DNA from: an uncultured Jannaschia sp.
GTDB taxonomy: Bacteria > Pseudomonadota > Alphaproteobacteria > Rhodobacterales > Rhodobacteraceae
Direction: 5' to 3'
Assembly (NCBI GenBank): GCA_947494145.1
Contig: CANLTZ010000015.1
Span: 1 to 64,000, forward strand
Length of the DNA: 64,000 nucleotides
Shown here: one piece after another, positions 39,386 through 50,568 of the stretch
Position numbering within the stretch: position 1 is the stretch's first letter
Layout of the letters: every line of letters begins with the position of its first letter
Notes under the pieces: generated by a model
Seen by the model: only the letters and a program-made list of their open reading frames with translations
Databases searched by the model: none
What the model was told of the DNA's origin: nothing
Position numbers and translations under genes: made by a program

Positions 39386-40531
39386 ATGACGCAGCCCCCC
39401 ACCGCTTGCCTCGCCCTCGCCGATGGGACCATCTTCAAGGGGCGCGGTTTTGGCGCCGCGGGCACGGCGGTGGCGGAACTTTGCTTCAACACCGCCATGA
39501 CGGGCTACCAGGAAATCATGACCGACCCGTCCTATGCGGGTCAGATCGTGACCTTTACGTTTCCCCATATCGGCAATACCGGCATCAATCCCGAAGATGA
39601 CGAAACCGCCGACCCGGTCGCCGCTGGCATGGTCGTCAAATGGGACCCGACGGAGCCGTCGAACTGGCGCGCGACGCGCGACCTGGAAGACTGGCTGGCC
39701 GCACGGGGCCGGATCGGCATCGGCGGCGTCGATACCCGCCGCCTGACCCGTTCCATCCGCCAACAGGGCGCGCCCCATGTGGCGCTGACCCATGACCCCG
39801 AGGGCAACTTCGACATCGAAGCGCTGGTGGCTCAGGCCCGCGCCTTCAAAGGTCTCGAAGGCGTCGATCTGGCGAAGGACGTCACGACCGCCCAATCCTA
39901 CCGCTGGGATGAAACCAAATGGGCCTGGCCCGAAGGCTATGGGCGCCAGACCGACCCGAAATACAAGGTCGTTGCCATCGACTATGGCGCCAAGCGCAAC
40001 ATCCTGCGCTCGCTCGCGCATGTGGGCTGCGACGTGACCGTGCTGCCGGCCACTGCCACCGCCGATGACGTGAAAGCGTTGAGCCCTGATGGGCTGTTTT
40101 TGTCCAACGGCCCTGGCGACCCCGCCGCCACAGGCGAATATGCGGTGCCCATGATCCGCGAGATGGTCGCCTCGGGCCTGCCGGTTTTCGGCATCTGCCT
40201 GGGCCACCAGATGCTCGCCATGGCTTTGGGCGCCCGCACGGTGAAGATGAACCACGGCCATCACGGCGCAAACCACCCAGTCCAACGCCGCACAGATGGC
40301 AAGGTGGAGATCACGTCCATGAATCACGGCTTCACCGTCGACACCCAGACCCTACCCGACGGGGTGGAAGAAACCCATGTCAGCCTCTTCGATGGGTCCA
40401 ATTGCGGGATACGTCTGTCAGGCAAGCCCGTCTTCTCGGTGCAATACCACCCCGAGGCGAGTCCCGGGCCCCATGACAGCGCGTATCTGTTCGACGATTT
40501 CGCCGCGGCCATGGATGCACGCGCGGATTAA
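39386..40531 (+). CDS. carA: Carbamoyl-phosphate synthase small subunit
   Basis: CLALADGTIFKGRGFGA; PVFGICLGHQMLAMALGARTVKMNHGHHGANHPV. Confidence 0.96.
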   Translation: MTQPPTACLALADGTIFKGRGFGAAGTAVAELCFNTAMTGYQEIMTDPSYAGQIVTFTFPHIGNTGINPEDDETADPVAAGMVVKWDPTEPSNWRATRDLEDWLAARGRIGIGGVDTRRLTRSIRQQGAPHVALTHDPEGNFDIEALVAQARAFKGLEGVDLAKDVTTAQSYRWDETKWAWPEGYGRQTDPKYKVVAIDYGAKRNILRSLAHVGCDVTVLPATATADDVKALSPDGLFLSNGPGDPAATGEYAVPMIREMVASGLPVFGICLGHQMLAMALGARTVKMNHGHHGANHPVQRRTDGKVEITSMNHGFTVDTQTLPDGVEETHVSLFDGSNCGIRLSGKPVFSVQYHPEASPGPHDSAYLFDDFAAAMDARAD

Positions 40532-40693
40532 GGATTCGCTGACCGTTACGAGACAGCGGTTAATCGTTTCTTGCAAAACCACAATAGCGATCAAAGCAAT
40601 GCTTTGGCCATAACCCTCTCTGGTTGTGTGAAAATCCCTGGGCGGGGATGTGTCGCATTTTTGGCAGGGCCGATTAACGACCGGTCCATATCA

Positions 40694-40708
40694 TTAACGT
40701 TGCATTAA
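40694..40708 (+). promoter_or_regulatory. CtrA-type full site TTAA-N7-TTAA (TTAACGTTGCATTAA)
   Basis: Direct reading; about 25 nt upstream of the predicted GTG start of the glycosyltransferase. Confidence 0.6.
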
Positions 40709-40732
40709 GGACTCCGTGGGCAACCTCCGGGT

Positions 40733-42775
40733 GTGTCACCGCCACTCGCCTCCTCCGCTGCGCAGCAGATCCTTCGAGCGCGCGCCCCGCTGCCCCTCCC
40801 GGCAGATCGGAAGATCGTTCCGTTTCCAAAACTTAAGCCGAAGGCACCTCAGCCGACTGAGCCGCCGCCTCCGCTTTTCCGTCGCCAACCTCGCATCCGG
40901 CGACGCCGGTTGGGCGAGCTTCTCCTCGAATCGGGGGCCCTGGGTCCGGCCGACCTGGCCCATGCCTTAATTCACCAGAAACAATTCTCCGCCAGGCTGG
41001 GCGACGTGCTGCTTCGGCGCGGCCTTGTGGATGAAGAACAACTGGCCGAGGCCCTATCGCGTCAGCGGGGCCTGGGCCGCGCCGGGCCCGCACCCAAGAG
41101 TTGCCCCGCCACCGATGCCCTCGCCCGGCGGATGCCGCTTGAACTGGCGCTACGCTATCGCGCCCTGCCTTGGGGTCGGTTGGGCGGCATGACCCTGATC
41201 GCCACGGCCCGCCCCGACGATGTGGAGGCGTTGCGCGCCGCGCTTCCGGACGATTTCGGGCCGTGTCTGTTTGCCGTGCCCACCGAAAGCGCACTTGATG
41301 CGCGCCTGCATGAGGTCTTTGGCCCCGCCCTGGCCCGGGAAGCGGAATGTCGCCTTCCACAGGACGTCAGCTGCCGCAAATGGCGCGCGCGCCCCGGCGC
41401 CGCCGCCCTTGCCTGCATACTCATGACCTTTCTTCTGGCCGTGCTTCTTTGGCCGGCCACGGCCCTTGCCCTGGTCACCACCATCGGCCTCGTTGTGATG
41501 GTCGCCAATCTGGGTCTGCGCGCCGCCGCGGTCATGGCCCTTCGCCGCGCCCGGCCCGAGACATTCCAGTCCGTGCGCCCCGCCGCGCAAGCAAACCGCA
41601 AATTGCCCTGCGTCTCGATCCTGGTGCCACTTCACCGCGAACCCGACATCGCGGCCCCCCTGACCGAGCGGCTGTCGCGTCTCGAATATCCGAACGAACT
41701 TTTGGATATCTGCCTCGTGGTGGAGGCCGACGACACGGAAACCCTGGACGCGCTGGAAGCCGCTGACCTGCCGCCCTGGATGCGCGTCATCCCCGTGCCC
41801 GATGGCCATCCGCGCACCAAGCCGCGCGCCATGAATTACGCGCTCAACTTCACGCGGGGTGATATCGTGGGCATCTACGATGCGGAAGACGCGCCTGCCG
41901 CCGACCAACTTCACGCCGTGGTCGCCCGCTTCAGCGCCGCACCGCCCGACGTAGCATGCCTGCAAGGCCAACTTGACTACTACAACCCCACCCGCAACTG
42001 GATGGCTCGCTGCTTCACCATCGAATATGCCAATTGGTTCCGTCTGGTTCTGCCCGGCATCGCGCGGCTGGGCCTCGTGGTGCCCCTGGGCGGCACCACG
42101 CTGTTTTTTCGGCGCGAGGCGCTGGACGATGTCGGCGGCTGGGATGCCCACAACGTGACCGAAGACGCCGATCTGGGCGTGCGCCTGGCGCGCAAAGGCT
42201 ACCGGACGGAATTGGTGAACACGACCACGCTGGAAGAAGCGAATGCCTCACCTCTGGCTTGGGTCAAGCAACGCTCCCGCTGGATGAAGGGCTATGTAAT
42301 GACTTGGTTCGTCCATGCCCGGCGCCCCGTGGCCCTTTGGCGCGATCTTGGACCGAAGCGCTTCTTTGGCTTCCATTTGCTGTTTCTGGGCTCGATCCTG
42401 AATGCGATCTTCATGCCCACGCTCTGGTCGCTCGGGGTGATGATCTTCGGTATCCACCATCCCATCGCCAACTGGTTGCCCGGCAATGCGATTTATATCG
42501 TTGTCGGCATAACTGCGTCATCGCTGGTGGCATCTTGGGCCATCGCCTGGATCGGCTGCGCCGCGCCCCATCACCGCAAGCTGCGCCGCTGGATCCCCAC
42601 GACCGAGTTCTACTTTCCCTTGGCCACGCTCGCCATGATCAAGGCCCTCGTCGAGATCGTGCTGCGTCCCTTCCACTGGGACAAGACCGCCCACGGTGCC
42701 TTCGGCGGCGATGCTGGGGCTGCGGAGATCGAAGCGTTGGAGACCGCCGTGGCCGAGGGCCGCAAAGCGGGCTAA
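40733..42775 (+). CDS. GT2 processive glycosyltransferase with N-terminal MshEN (c-di-GMP-binding type) domain
   Basis: RLGELLLESGALGPADLAHALIHQ-KQFSA-RLGDVLLRRGLVDEEQLAEALSRQ; GT motifs YDAEDAP, TEDADLG, QRSRW; C-terminal TMs. Confidence 0.9.
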   Translation: MSPPLASSAAQQILRARAPLPLPADRKIVPFPKLKPKAPQPTEPPPPLFRRQPRIRRRRLGELLLESGALGPADLAHALIHQKQFSARLGDVLLRRGLVDEEQLAEALSRQRGLGRAGPAPKSCPATDALARRMPLELALRYRALPWGRLGGMTLIATARPDDVEALRAALPDDFGPCLFAVPTESALDARLHEVFGPALAREAECRLPQDVSCRKWRARPGAAALACILMTFLLAVLLWPATALALVTTIGLVVMVANLGLRAAAVMALRRARPETFQSVRPAAQANRKLPCVSILVPLHREPDIAAPLTERLSRLEYPNELLDICLVVEADDTETLDALEAADLPPWMRVIPVPDGHPRTKPRAMNYALNFTRGDIVGIYDAEDAPAADQLHAVVARFSAAPPDVACLQGQLDYYNPTRNWMARCFTIEYANWFRLVLPGIARLGLVVPLGGTTLFFRREALDDVGGWDAHNVTEDADLGVRLARKGYRTELVNTTTLEEANASPLAWVKQRSRWMKGYVMTWFVHARRPVALWRDLGPKRFFGFHLLFLGSILNAIFMPTLWSLGVMIFGIHHPIANWLPGNAIYIVVGITASSLVASWAIAWIGCAAPHHRKLRRWIPTTEFYFPLATLAMIKALVEIVLRPFHWDKTAHGAFGGDAGAAEIEALETAVAEGRKAG

Positions 42776-43042
42776 ACGCCCCGGCTTCGGCATGATGCCT
42801 ACGTTGAGGGATCGACATGAAGACTACGCCGCAGCTGGACCCTATACCGGGCTCAAGCCCATAGGGCGCCGGTCCATTGCCGGGCCGCCTCCCGGCACAG
42901 CGATTTGGTTGGTCTTGGCGCATCGCGGGGGCGAAAGATGGATTTGGCGAGCATAAAGCGCTCAAGAAGGTCCGTCAGATCGCCATACCGCGGCCCGTCG
43001 ATCGCCCGTCTTGCACGCAGATTGACCCCATTGTTCGGAAGC

Positions 43043-43678
43043 TCAAACCCGCAAAGCCTCCTCCCGCAGCCGCGTCTCGAAGGCGCGGCTCAGATGCTCC
43101 CGCAAGGCCTGGGCAGCCGCGTCCCCATCACGGGCGGCCAAGGCCTCGACGATGGCGCGATGCTCCGCTAGCGCCACTTCACCCCGCCCTTCGGCGGCCA
43201 GAGACGTGGTGGCCATCAGCGCCATGGTCCGGTGCACCATCCCAAGTTGCTGCAACAGATAGCGATTGTGGGAGGCCCGGTGCAGTTGCTCATGGAAGCG
43301 CCGATTGGCCCGAGACAGGGCGCGGGGATCCCCTAAAAGCCCGGCATCCTCCTCCACCATCTGGAACAGGACGTTGATCTCTTCCTGCGCGGCATGCTGG
43401 GCGGCCAACCGTGCGGCCAAGGCCTCCAACTCGGTGCGCACCGCGTAAAGCTCCGCCATCTGGTCATGGGTCAGCGTCGCTACGATGAGCGAGCGGCCAT
43501 CGCGCACCAGCACGGATTGCGTCTCTAGCTTCTGCAACGCCTCGCGGACCGGGGTGCGCGACATGCCCAGCCGCTCCGCCAATTCCGATTCGACCAGCCG
43601 GTCGCCCGGTCGGAAATCGCCCCGGTCGATGGCGTCGAGTATCTGCGTGGTCGCATCCCGCGTCGGTATCTGGTTCAT
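43043..43678 (-). CDS. GntR family transcriptional regulator (FadR/FCD type)
   Basis: GDRLVESELAERLGMSRTPVREALQKLE HTH; FCD-like C-terminal domain. Confidence 0.92.
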   Translation of the reverse strand: MNQIPTRDATTQILDAIDRGDFRPGDRLVESELAERLGMSRTPVREALQKLETQSVLVRDGRSLIVATLTHDQMAELYAVRTELEALAARLAAQHAAQEEINVLFQMVEEDAGLLGDPRALSRANRRFHEQLHRASHNRYLLQQLGMVHRTMALMATTSLAAEGRGEVALAEHRAIVEALAARDGDAAAQALREHLSRAFETRLREEALRV

Positions 43679-43752
43679 CTCGTCCGTCCCCTTGGCTTCG
43701 CAGTAGCGCCGCCCCCCTTGCGGATCAACCGCCGAGCGGGCAAGCCCGCCCC

Positions 43753-44403
43753 ATGACCGGCTTCGACCACGTGACCACCTGGGTCTTCGACCTGGATGAA
43801 ACGCTTTATCCGCCTGACACCCCGCTTTTTCCGCAGATCGCGGAACGGATGGTGGGGTGGATCATGGCTGAGCTTTCCGTTTCCGCCGAAGAAGCCGAGC
43901 GTCTACGCGCCCGTTGGTGGCACGATCACGGCACCACATTGGCCGGGTTGATGGAGGAACACGGGACCGACCCGGACCCTTTCTTGGCCGACGTCCACGA
44001 TATCGACTTTTCGGTGCTCACGCCCGCGCCCGATCTGCGCGCCGCCATCGCCGTCCTGCCCGGTCGTCGGATCATCCACACCAACGGCACTGCCGACTAC
44101 GCCGAACGGGTGCTGTCTGCCCGCGGTCTCACCGGGCTTTGGGATGCGATCCACGGGATCGAGCATTCCGAACACCATATCCCGAAGCCGAACCCGCGCA
44201 ATTACGCCGCCACCCATGCCCGCGATGGGCTGCGCCCCGACCGCTCCGCTATGTTCGAGGATTCGACCCGCAACCTCGCCGTGCCCCACGCTTTGGGCAT
44301 GGCCACTATTCACGTGGCCCCGGCACCGGAACCGGCACCCCATATCCACCACCACACGGCCGACCTGACGGCCTTCCTGCGCGGCATTGCGTCCCCTGGC
44401 TGA
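43753..44403 (+). CDS. Pyrimidine 5'-nucleotidase / HAD hydrolase
   Basis: TTWVFDLDETLYPPDTPLFPQI; IIHTNGTADYAERVL. Confidence 0.9.
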   Translation: MTGFDHVTTWVFDLDETLYPPDTPLFPQIAERMVGWIMAELSVSAEEAERLRARWWHDHGTTLAGLMEEHGTDPDPFLADVHDIDFSVLTPAPDLRAAIAVLPGRRIIHTNGTADYAERVLSARGLTGLWDAIHGIEHSEHHIPKPNPRNYAATHARDGLRPDRSAMFEDSTRNLAVPHALGMATIHVAPAPEPAPHIHHHTADLTAFLRGIASPG

Positions 44404-44431
44404 CCAGCCCACCACGCCCTATCTGACCTCC

Positions 44432-45613
44432 ATGATCGAAACCGATATCCTCATCGCGGGCGCCGGGCCTGCTGGCCTGGCCGCCGCTTGCGCCTTGGGC
44501 GCCGAAGGGCACCGCGTCACCTTGGTCGACCCCGCCCCGCCGATCACCGGCGAAGACGCGCCCGGCGCCGACCTCCGCACCACGGCCTTGCTGCAACCGG
44601 CCCGTGACCTTCTGGACCGCGCCGGCGCCTGGTCGCATCTGGCGCCCCATGGCAGCGAACTTTGGACCATGCGCATCATGGACGCCTCGGGCCCAAGCCC
44701 GGTGTCGCGCGACTTCGATGCGCTCGACATCTCCGACGCGCCATTTGGGTGGAATTTTCCCAATTGGCTGCTCCGCCGTGAGTTGCTGGCCCGGGTCGAG
44801 GCGCTGGACAGCGTGACCACCCGTGTCGGCACCTCCGTCACATCACTTTTGCAGCGCGAGGCCCATGCCCGCCTGCGTCTATCCGATGGCAGCCGCATCA
44901 CCGCGCAGCTTGTCCTGGCCTGTGACGGAAAGAACAGCCCCCTGCGCGCCATGGCGGGCATTGAGGCGCGCAGCGTCGATTATGGCCAGACCGCGATCGT
45001 CTTCGCCGTCTCCCACGCGCGGCCCCACGACAATGTCTCTATCGAGATCCACCGCCAAGGCGGACCCTTTACGCTGGTGCCCTTGCAATCGACCGATGAC
45101 ACCCATCGCTCGGCCGTCGTCTGGATGGATGACGCAGCCAAACAGACCCGCCGCCTCGCCTTGCCCGATGCCGATTTTGAGGCCGAGGCCAACATCCGCG
45201 CCGCCGACGCGCTGGGTCCGCTCACCCTCGTCTCTCGCCGGGCTGGCTGGCCCATCTTGTCGCGCCTGGCCACCCGCCTGACGGCCCGCCGCGTGGCCCT
45301 GGCCGCAGAGGCCGCACATGCCATGCCGCCCATCGGCGCCCAGGGCCTGAACACGTCTCTGGCGGATATCGCCGCCATCCGCGACTTGGCCGCCAAACAC
45401 CCGCTGGGCAGCGCGCCCATGCTGGCCGCCTATCAGCGCCGCCGCTGGCCCGAAATCGCCGCCCGTATGGCGGGGATCGACATGCTCAATCGCACGTCCA
45501 TTGCCGGAAAGGCCCCGGTGCAGGCCGCCCGCGCCCGCGGGGTGGGCCTGATCCACGATGTGGCGCCGGTGCGGAAGATGCTGATGCGGATGGGACTGAA
45601 CCACGCGGCATAA
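44432..45613 (+). CDS. UbiH/UbiF family FAD-dependent hydroxylase
   Basis: DILIAGAGPAGLAAACALGAEGHRVTLVD; HAMPPIGAQGLNTSLADIA. Confidence 0.9.
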   Translation: MIETDILIAGAGPAGLAAACALGAEGHRVTLVDPAPPITGEDAPGADLRTTALLQPARDLLDRAGAWSHLAPHGSELWTMRIMDASGPSPVSRDFDALDISDAPFGWNFPNWLLRRELLARVEALDSVTTRVGTSVTSLLQREAHARLRLSDGSRITAQLVLACDGKNSPLRAMAGIEARSVDYGQTAIVFAVSHARPHDNVSIEIHRQGGPFTLVPLQSTDDTHRSAVVWMDDAAKQTRRLALPDADFEAEANIRAADALGPLTLVSRRAGWPILSRLATRLTARRVALAAEAAHAMPPIGAQGLNTSLADIAAIRDLAAKHPLGSAPMLAAYQRRRWPEIAARMAGIDMLNRTSIAGKAPVQAARARGVGLIHDVAPVRKMLMRMGLNHAA

Positions 45614-45711
45614 CGCCAGCCCGGAACGGCGCTAACCGAAGTCCGGCGTCATACCAGCCCCCGAAGGTGAAAGCCGGTCCAAGCGCGAACCGGCGCAGCC
45701 AACCAAGACGC

Positions 45712-46860
45712 TCACACCGTCTCCAAACCCTCGGCCGCCAGCACCGGATCCATGACCGCTTGCAAGCGCGCCACGGTGCCGTCCACGTCACGCAATTTGT
45801 CCAGCCCGAACAGTCCGATACGGAAGGTTGCGAAATCCGCCGGCTCATCGCATTGCAACGGCACGCCAGCCGCGATCTGCATCCCGCGCGCGGCAAAGGC
45901 CTTGCCGCTTTGAACCTCGGCCGAGGGCGCGTAGCTCACCACCACGCCCGGCGCCCCAAACCCCTCTGCCGCGACGGAGCGGACGCCGCGGGCCTTGAGC
46001 AATGCACGCACTTTGTCACCCAAATCCCATTGCGCAGCCTTGATCCGCTCAAACCCCATCTCGCGGGTTTCATTCAACGCATCGCGGAAGGCACGCAGCC
46101 CATCGGTGGGCATGGTCGCGTGATAGGCATGGCCCCCGCCCAGATAAGCGTCCATGATCTGCAACCACTTCTTGAGATCGATGGCGAAACTGTCCGACGC
46201 CGTTTCCTCGACACGGGCGCGTGCCCGCTCCGATAACATAACAAGGCCCGCGCAGGGCTGTGCACTCCAACCCTTTTGCGGCGCCGAGATCAGCACATCC
46301 ACACCCGTTTCCGCCATATCGACCCAGACACAGCCCGACGCGATGCAGTCGAGCACCATCAGCGCGCCCACCTCATGGGCGGCGTCGGCCAGCGCCTTGA
46401 TGTAGTCGTCCGGCAAGATCACCCCGGCCGAGGTTTCCACATGGGGCGCAAAGACCACGTCAGGCCGCGTGGCTTGGATACGTTCCACCACCTCTGACAC
46501 CGGCGGTGGCGCGAAGGGGGAACGGCTGTCATTGCCAACCTGGCGCGCCTTGATCACGTCCACCCCGCCGGTGAAGGCGCCCGCCTCCATGATCTGGCTC
46601 CAACGGTAGGAAAACCATCCGTTGCGCACAACCAAGGCCCGGGCCCCCTGGCCCAGCTGCCGGGCCACGGCCTCCATCCCGAAGGTCCCGCCGCCGGGCA
46701 CGATGGCGACATGGTCGGCGCCGTAAACCTCCCGCAGACCGGTATTCAGATCGCGCATAACCTGCTGGAACGCGCCGCTCATATGGTTGAGCGAGCGATC
46801 CGTGAACACGACCGAAAATTCTTCAAGACCCTGGGGGTCCACATTGTCGAGCAATGCCAT
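45712..46860 (-). CDS. Class V aminotransferase (alanine/serine-glyoxylate-like)
   Basis: MLDCIASGCVWVDMAETGVDVLISAPQKGWSAQPCAGLVMLS. Confidence 0.88.
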   Translation of the reverse strand: MALLDNVDPQGLEEFSVVFTDRSLNHMSGAFQQVMRDLNTGLREVYGADHVAIVPGGGTFGMEAVARQLGQGARALVVRNGWFSYRWSQIMEAGAFTGGVDVIKARQVGNDSRSPFAPPPVSEVVERIQATRPDVVFAPHVETSAGVILPDDYIKALADAAHEVGALMVLDCIASGCVWVDMAETGVDVLISAPQKGWSAQPCAGLVMLSERARARVEETASDSFAIDLKKWLQIMDAYLGGGHAYHATMPTDGLRAFRDALNETREMGFERIKAAQWDLGDKVRALLKARGVRSVAAEGFGAPGVVVSYAPSAEVQSGKAFAARGMQIAAGVPLQCDEPADFATFRIGLFGLDKLRDVDGTVARLQAVMDPVLAAEGLETV

Positions 46861-47119
46861 GGCGATGCCTCCCTTTGGTGCGCATAGTTCCATGACGGCG
46901 ACCATCTGGGCAAAGCCTATCTGGGCATACCAAGCGCGGTTTGCCGCCGCAGCCGTTTCCTATTGGCGCCGGGCTCCCCTGATCCGCTCCATGGCGCGGA
47001 TACGCCATGATTTGACAAACAGCCGCATTCTTGAACGACGAGTGCTAGAAAAAGCGCAAGATACGCCAAGAATTCGCGGCGAGCCGAGCCGTGAGCCGGG
47101 CGAGACAGGGAAGATAAAG

Positions 47120-48040
47120 ATGAGCCAGGCAAACGAAGCGACCGATACGTCAGCCTTGCAAGGGCGACTTCGTGACATCAGCAACATTGAAGCGGATTTG
47201 AAAAACCACTTCCACGGTCGCCGTCTGCGCGCCCACCGCGTCGTGCTTCAAGGTCGGGGCAGGTCCAACCCCGTCCTGCCGACCGACCACACATTGGTCA
47301 TGCAATTGGGCGCCGGCACCGTCATGCGCTTCGATGGCCGCAGACAGACGGGTCGCAACGCCCGCGCCCATCGCAGCACCTTTATCCCGGCCAATATCGC
47401 GTATAGTTGGCAGCTTGCTGGGCCCGTGGACGCCCTGCAACTCCATCTCGACGATTCCGACCTGCGCCGCTTCGCGCGCCGTGAATGGGACGTCGATCCA
47501 GACCGGCTCGAAATGCACGACCATATGGGTACGGATGATAGTTTCATGCGCGGCTTGACCCCGACCCTTCTACGCGAAATTTCGACCGACAACGCCTCTA
47601 GTAAGTTGGTCCTGGACCAATTCGAAGCTGTCGTGGCCGCCCATATGTTGCGACGCTATTCCAATGCGTTGGACATCGCTTCGGGCCAAAACGCGACCCC
47701 CAAGACCGGAGAGCGGGATCGCGACACCGTCCGACGCGCCAGAGAGCTGCTTCTGGATCGACTTGGCGAAAACATCTCGACCGAAGACCTGGCCCGCACC
47801 GTGGGCGTCAGCCCGTTCCGCCTGATGCGCTGCTTTCGGAGCGAAATGGGCATCTCGATCCACCGTTTCGTGACCGAAAACCGCGTGAACTTCGTCCGCG
47901 ATCGCTTGCTCAACACAGACGAGCCGTTGGTTAATATCGCGTTGGATGCTGGGTTCGCCAACCAATCCCACATGACAACGTGCTACAAGTCGATCATGGG
48001 CATTTCCCCGGGCCGTCACCGCCGCCAATTGCGGGGCTGA
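47120..48040 (+). CDS. AraC family transcriptional regulator
   Basis: LGENISTEDLARTVGVSPFRLMRCFRSEMGISIHRFVTENRVNFVRDRLLNTDEPLVNIALDAGFANQSHMTTCYKSIMGISPG. Confidence 0.9.
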   Translation: MSQANEATDTSALQGRLRDISNIEADLKNHFHGRRLRAHRVVLQGRGRSNPVLPTDHTLVMQLGAGTVMRFDGRRQTGRNARAHRSTFIPANIAYSWQLAGPVDALQLHLDDSDLRRFARREWDVDPDRLEMHDHMGTDDSFMRGLTPTLLREISTDNASSKLVLDQFEAVVAAHMLRRYSNALDIASGQNATPKTGERDRDTVRRARELLLDRLGENISTEDLARTVGVSPFRLMRCFRSEMGISIHRFVTENRVNFVRDRLLNTDEPLVNIALDAGFANQSHMTTCYKSIMGISPGRHRRQLRG

Positions 48041-48448
48041 CCATCTTCATTTGGGACGTCTTTCGGGTTACCCCGCCGCGCCGCCTGCAGGGGAGCTGGC
48101 GACATGCCGATCCTTTAGGACACCATGCGCCGTCTTATCCACAGACATAACCGGGCGATGACACCAAGCCACGCACCACCGCCTTGCACGAAAATTGGCG
48201 TCCCAATCGCGCGCGCCAGTATCGTCTTTGCCCCATGAACAAACCGCTGGGCGAAGCGCGCGCGATGCGGGCTTCGCCTGCCAGTCAGACGTGACGTCTC
48301 GATACACGGCGCCCAGGGGCATCTCGCACGTCGCCAATGACGCGCCCGCAGAACATCCAAAGCCAAGCATTCCGCAGCCTATCAACCTCAGCGCAGAGCG
48401 GACCAACCCGCCCCAAACCGACCCGGATCAAACACGCCCTGCCGATAG

Positions 48449-48898
48449 CTATAATGGCCCCGGCAAACGCTCCTCACTCAGCAGCACATTCGACTCCACC
48501 TCCCCCACACCCGGCAGCGCCATGATACGGCGTCGCAGGACGCGCTCGAAATCTGCCAGGTCCCGCGCCGTCACACGCAGCCGATAATCGTAGCGCCCCA
48601 ACACATGCTCCACCCGCCGCACTTCCGGTATGGCGGTGACCGCGCGTTCAAAATCCTCCAACGAGACACGCCCCTTGGTCGCCAGCTTGATGCCGAGAAA
48701 CACCGTGACGCCAAAGCCCAGCTTCTCCAGGTCCAGCGCCAATTCCCTGCCTTTCAGAATGCCCGCCTCGCGCAGCCGCCGCAGCCGCCGCCAGGCCGCC
48801 GGTTGGCTCAACCCCACGGCGCGGCCCACCGCGCCTGCGGACAGGGCCGCATTGCCCTGCACGACGCGCAAGATTGCCCGGTCCAGATCGTCAATCAC
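48449..48898 (-). CDS. Lrp/AsnC family transcriptional regulator
   Basis: LDRAILRVVQGNAALSAGAVGRAVGLSQPAAWRRLRRLREAGIL plus RAM-like domain. Confidence 0.92.
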   Translation of the reverse strand: MIDDLDRAILRVVQGNAALSAGAVGRAVGLSQPAAWRRLRRLREAGILKGRELALDLEKLGFGVTVFLGIKLATKGRVSLEDFERAVTAIPEVRRVEHVLGRYDYRLRVTARDLADFERVLRRRIMALPGVGEVESNVLLSEERLPGPL

Positions 48899-48953
48899 CC
48901 CCGCCCCCCTTCATCCTGGCACAAATACTCATATCGCCAGGGTAGCCATCCCG

Positions 48954-49409
48954 TCACAACGGCAGGCTTTGATCGGTCTTCACCGTTGCCACATGCATCA
49001 ACGCTTCAATCTCAGCCAGGTGGGGCAGTGCCAGAATCCGTTCGCGGTACAGCACCTGCCAATGGCCCATATCCCGCGCGATGGCCGTCAACCGCACGTC
49101 GACGCGGCCCAGGAAGGTCTGGATCTCCGTGACCTCGGGCACCTCCCGCGCCGCAGCCAGGAAGGCGTCGAAGGCGCCCTGCACCGACTTTTCCAACTGG
49201 ATGCGCAAGGACACCTCCACGGCGTAGCCCAGCGCGCCCCAATCGACGACACCGTGGATGCCCCGCACGATCCCCGCCTCCCGCAACCGCTCGATCCGGC
49301 GCGCCACCCGCGCCGCGGGCAAGCCGAGAACGACCGCCAGGTCGGCCGAGGTCATCTCCGGCGCGCCCTGCCAGTGACGCAATAAGCGCCGATCTACATC
49401 ATCGAGCAT
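48954..49409 (-). CDS. Lrp/AsnC family transcriptional regulator
   Basis: VDRRLLRHWQGAPEMTSADLAVVLGLPAARVARRIERLREAGIV. Confidence 0.92.
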   Translation of the reverse strand: MLDDVDRRLLRHWQGAPEMTSADLAVVLGLPAARVARRIERLREAGIVRGIHGVVDWGALGYAVEVSLRIQLEKSVQGAFDAFLAAAREVPEVTEIQTFLGRVDVRLTAIARDMGHWQVLYRERILALPHLAEIEALMHVATVKTDQSLPL

Positions 49410-49422
49410 GAAGATTCCGTGA

Positions 49423-50568
<1,146 letters not shown>

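Noticed and set aside
48068-48406. Minus-strand ORF with signal-peptide-like start (MVRSALRLIGCGMLGFGCSAGASLATC)
   Set aside because: Could be a small Cys-rich secreted protein, but no family recognised, start ambiguous and no coupling to neighbours; left unannotated pending homolog search.
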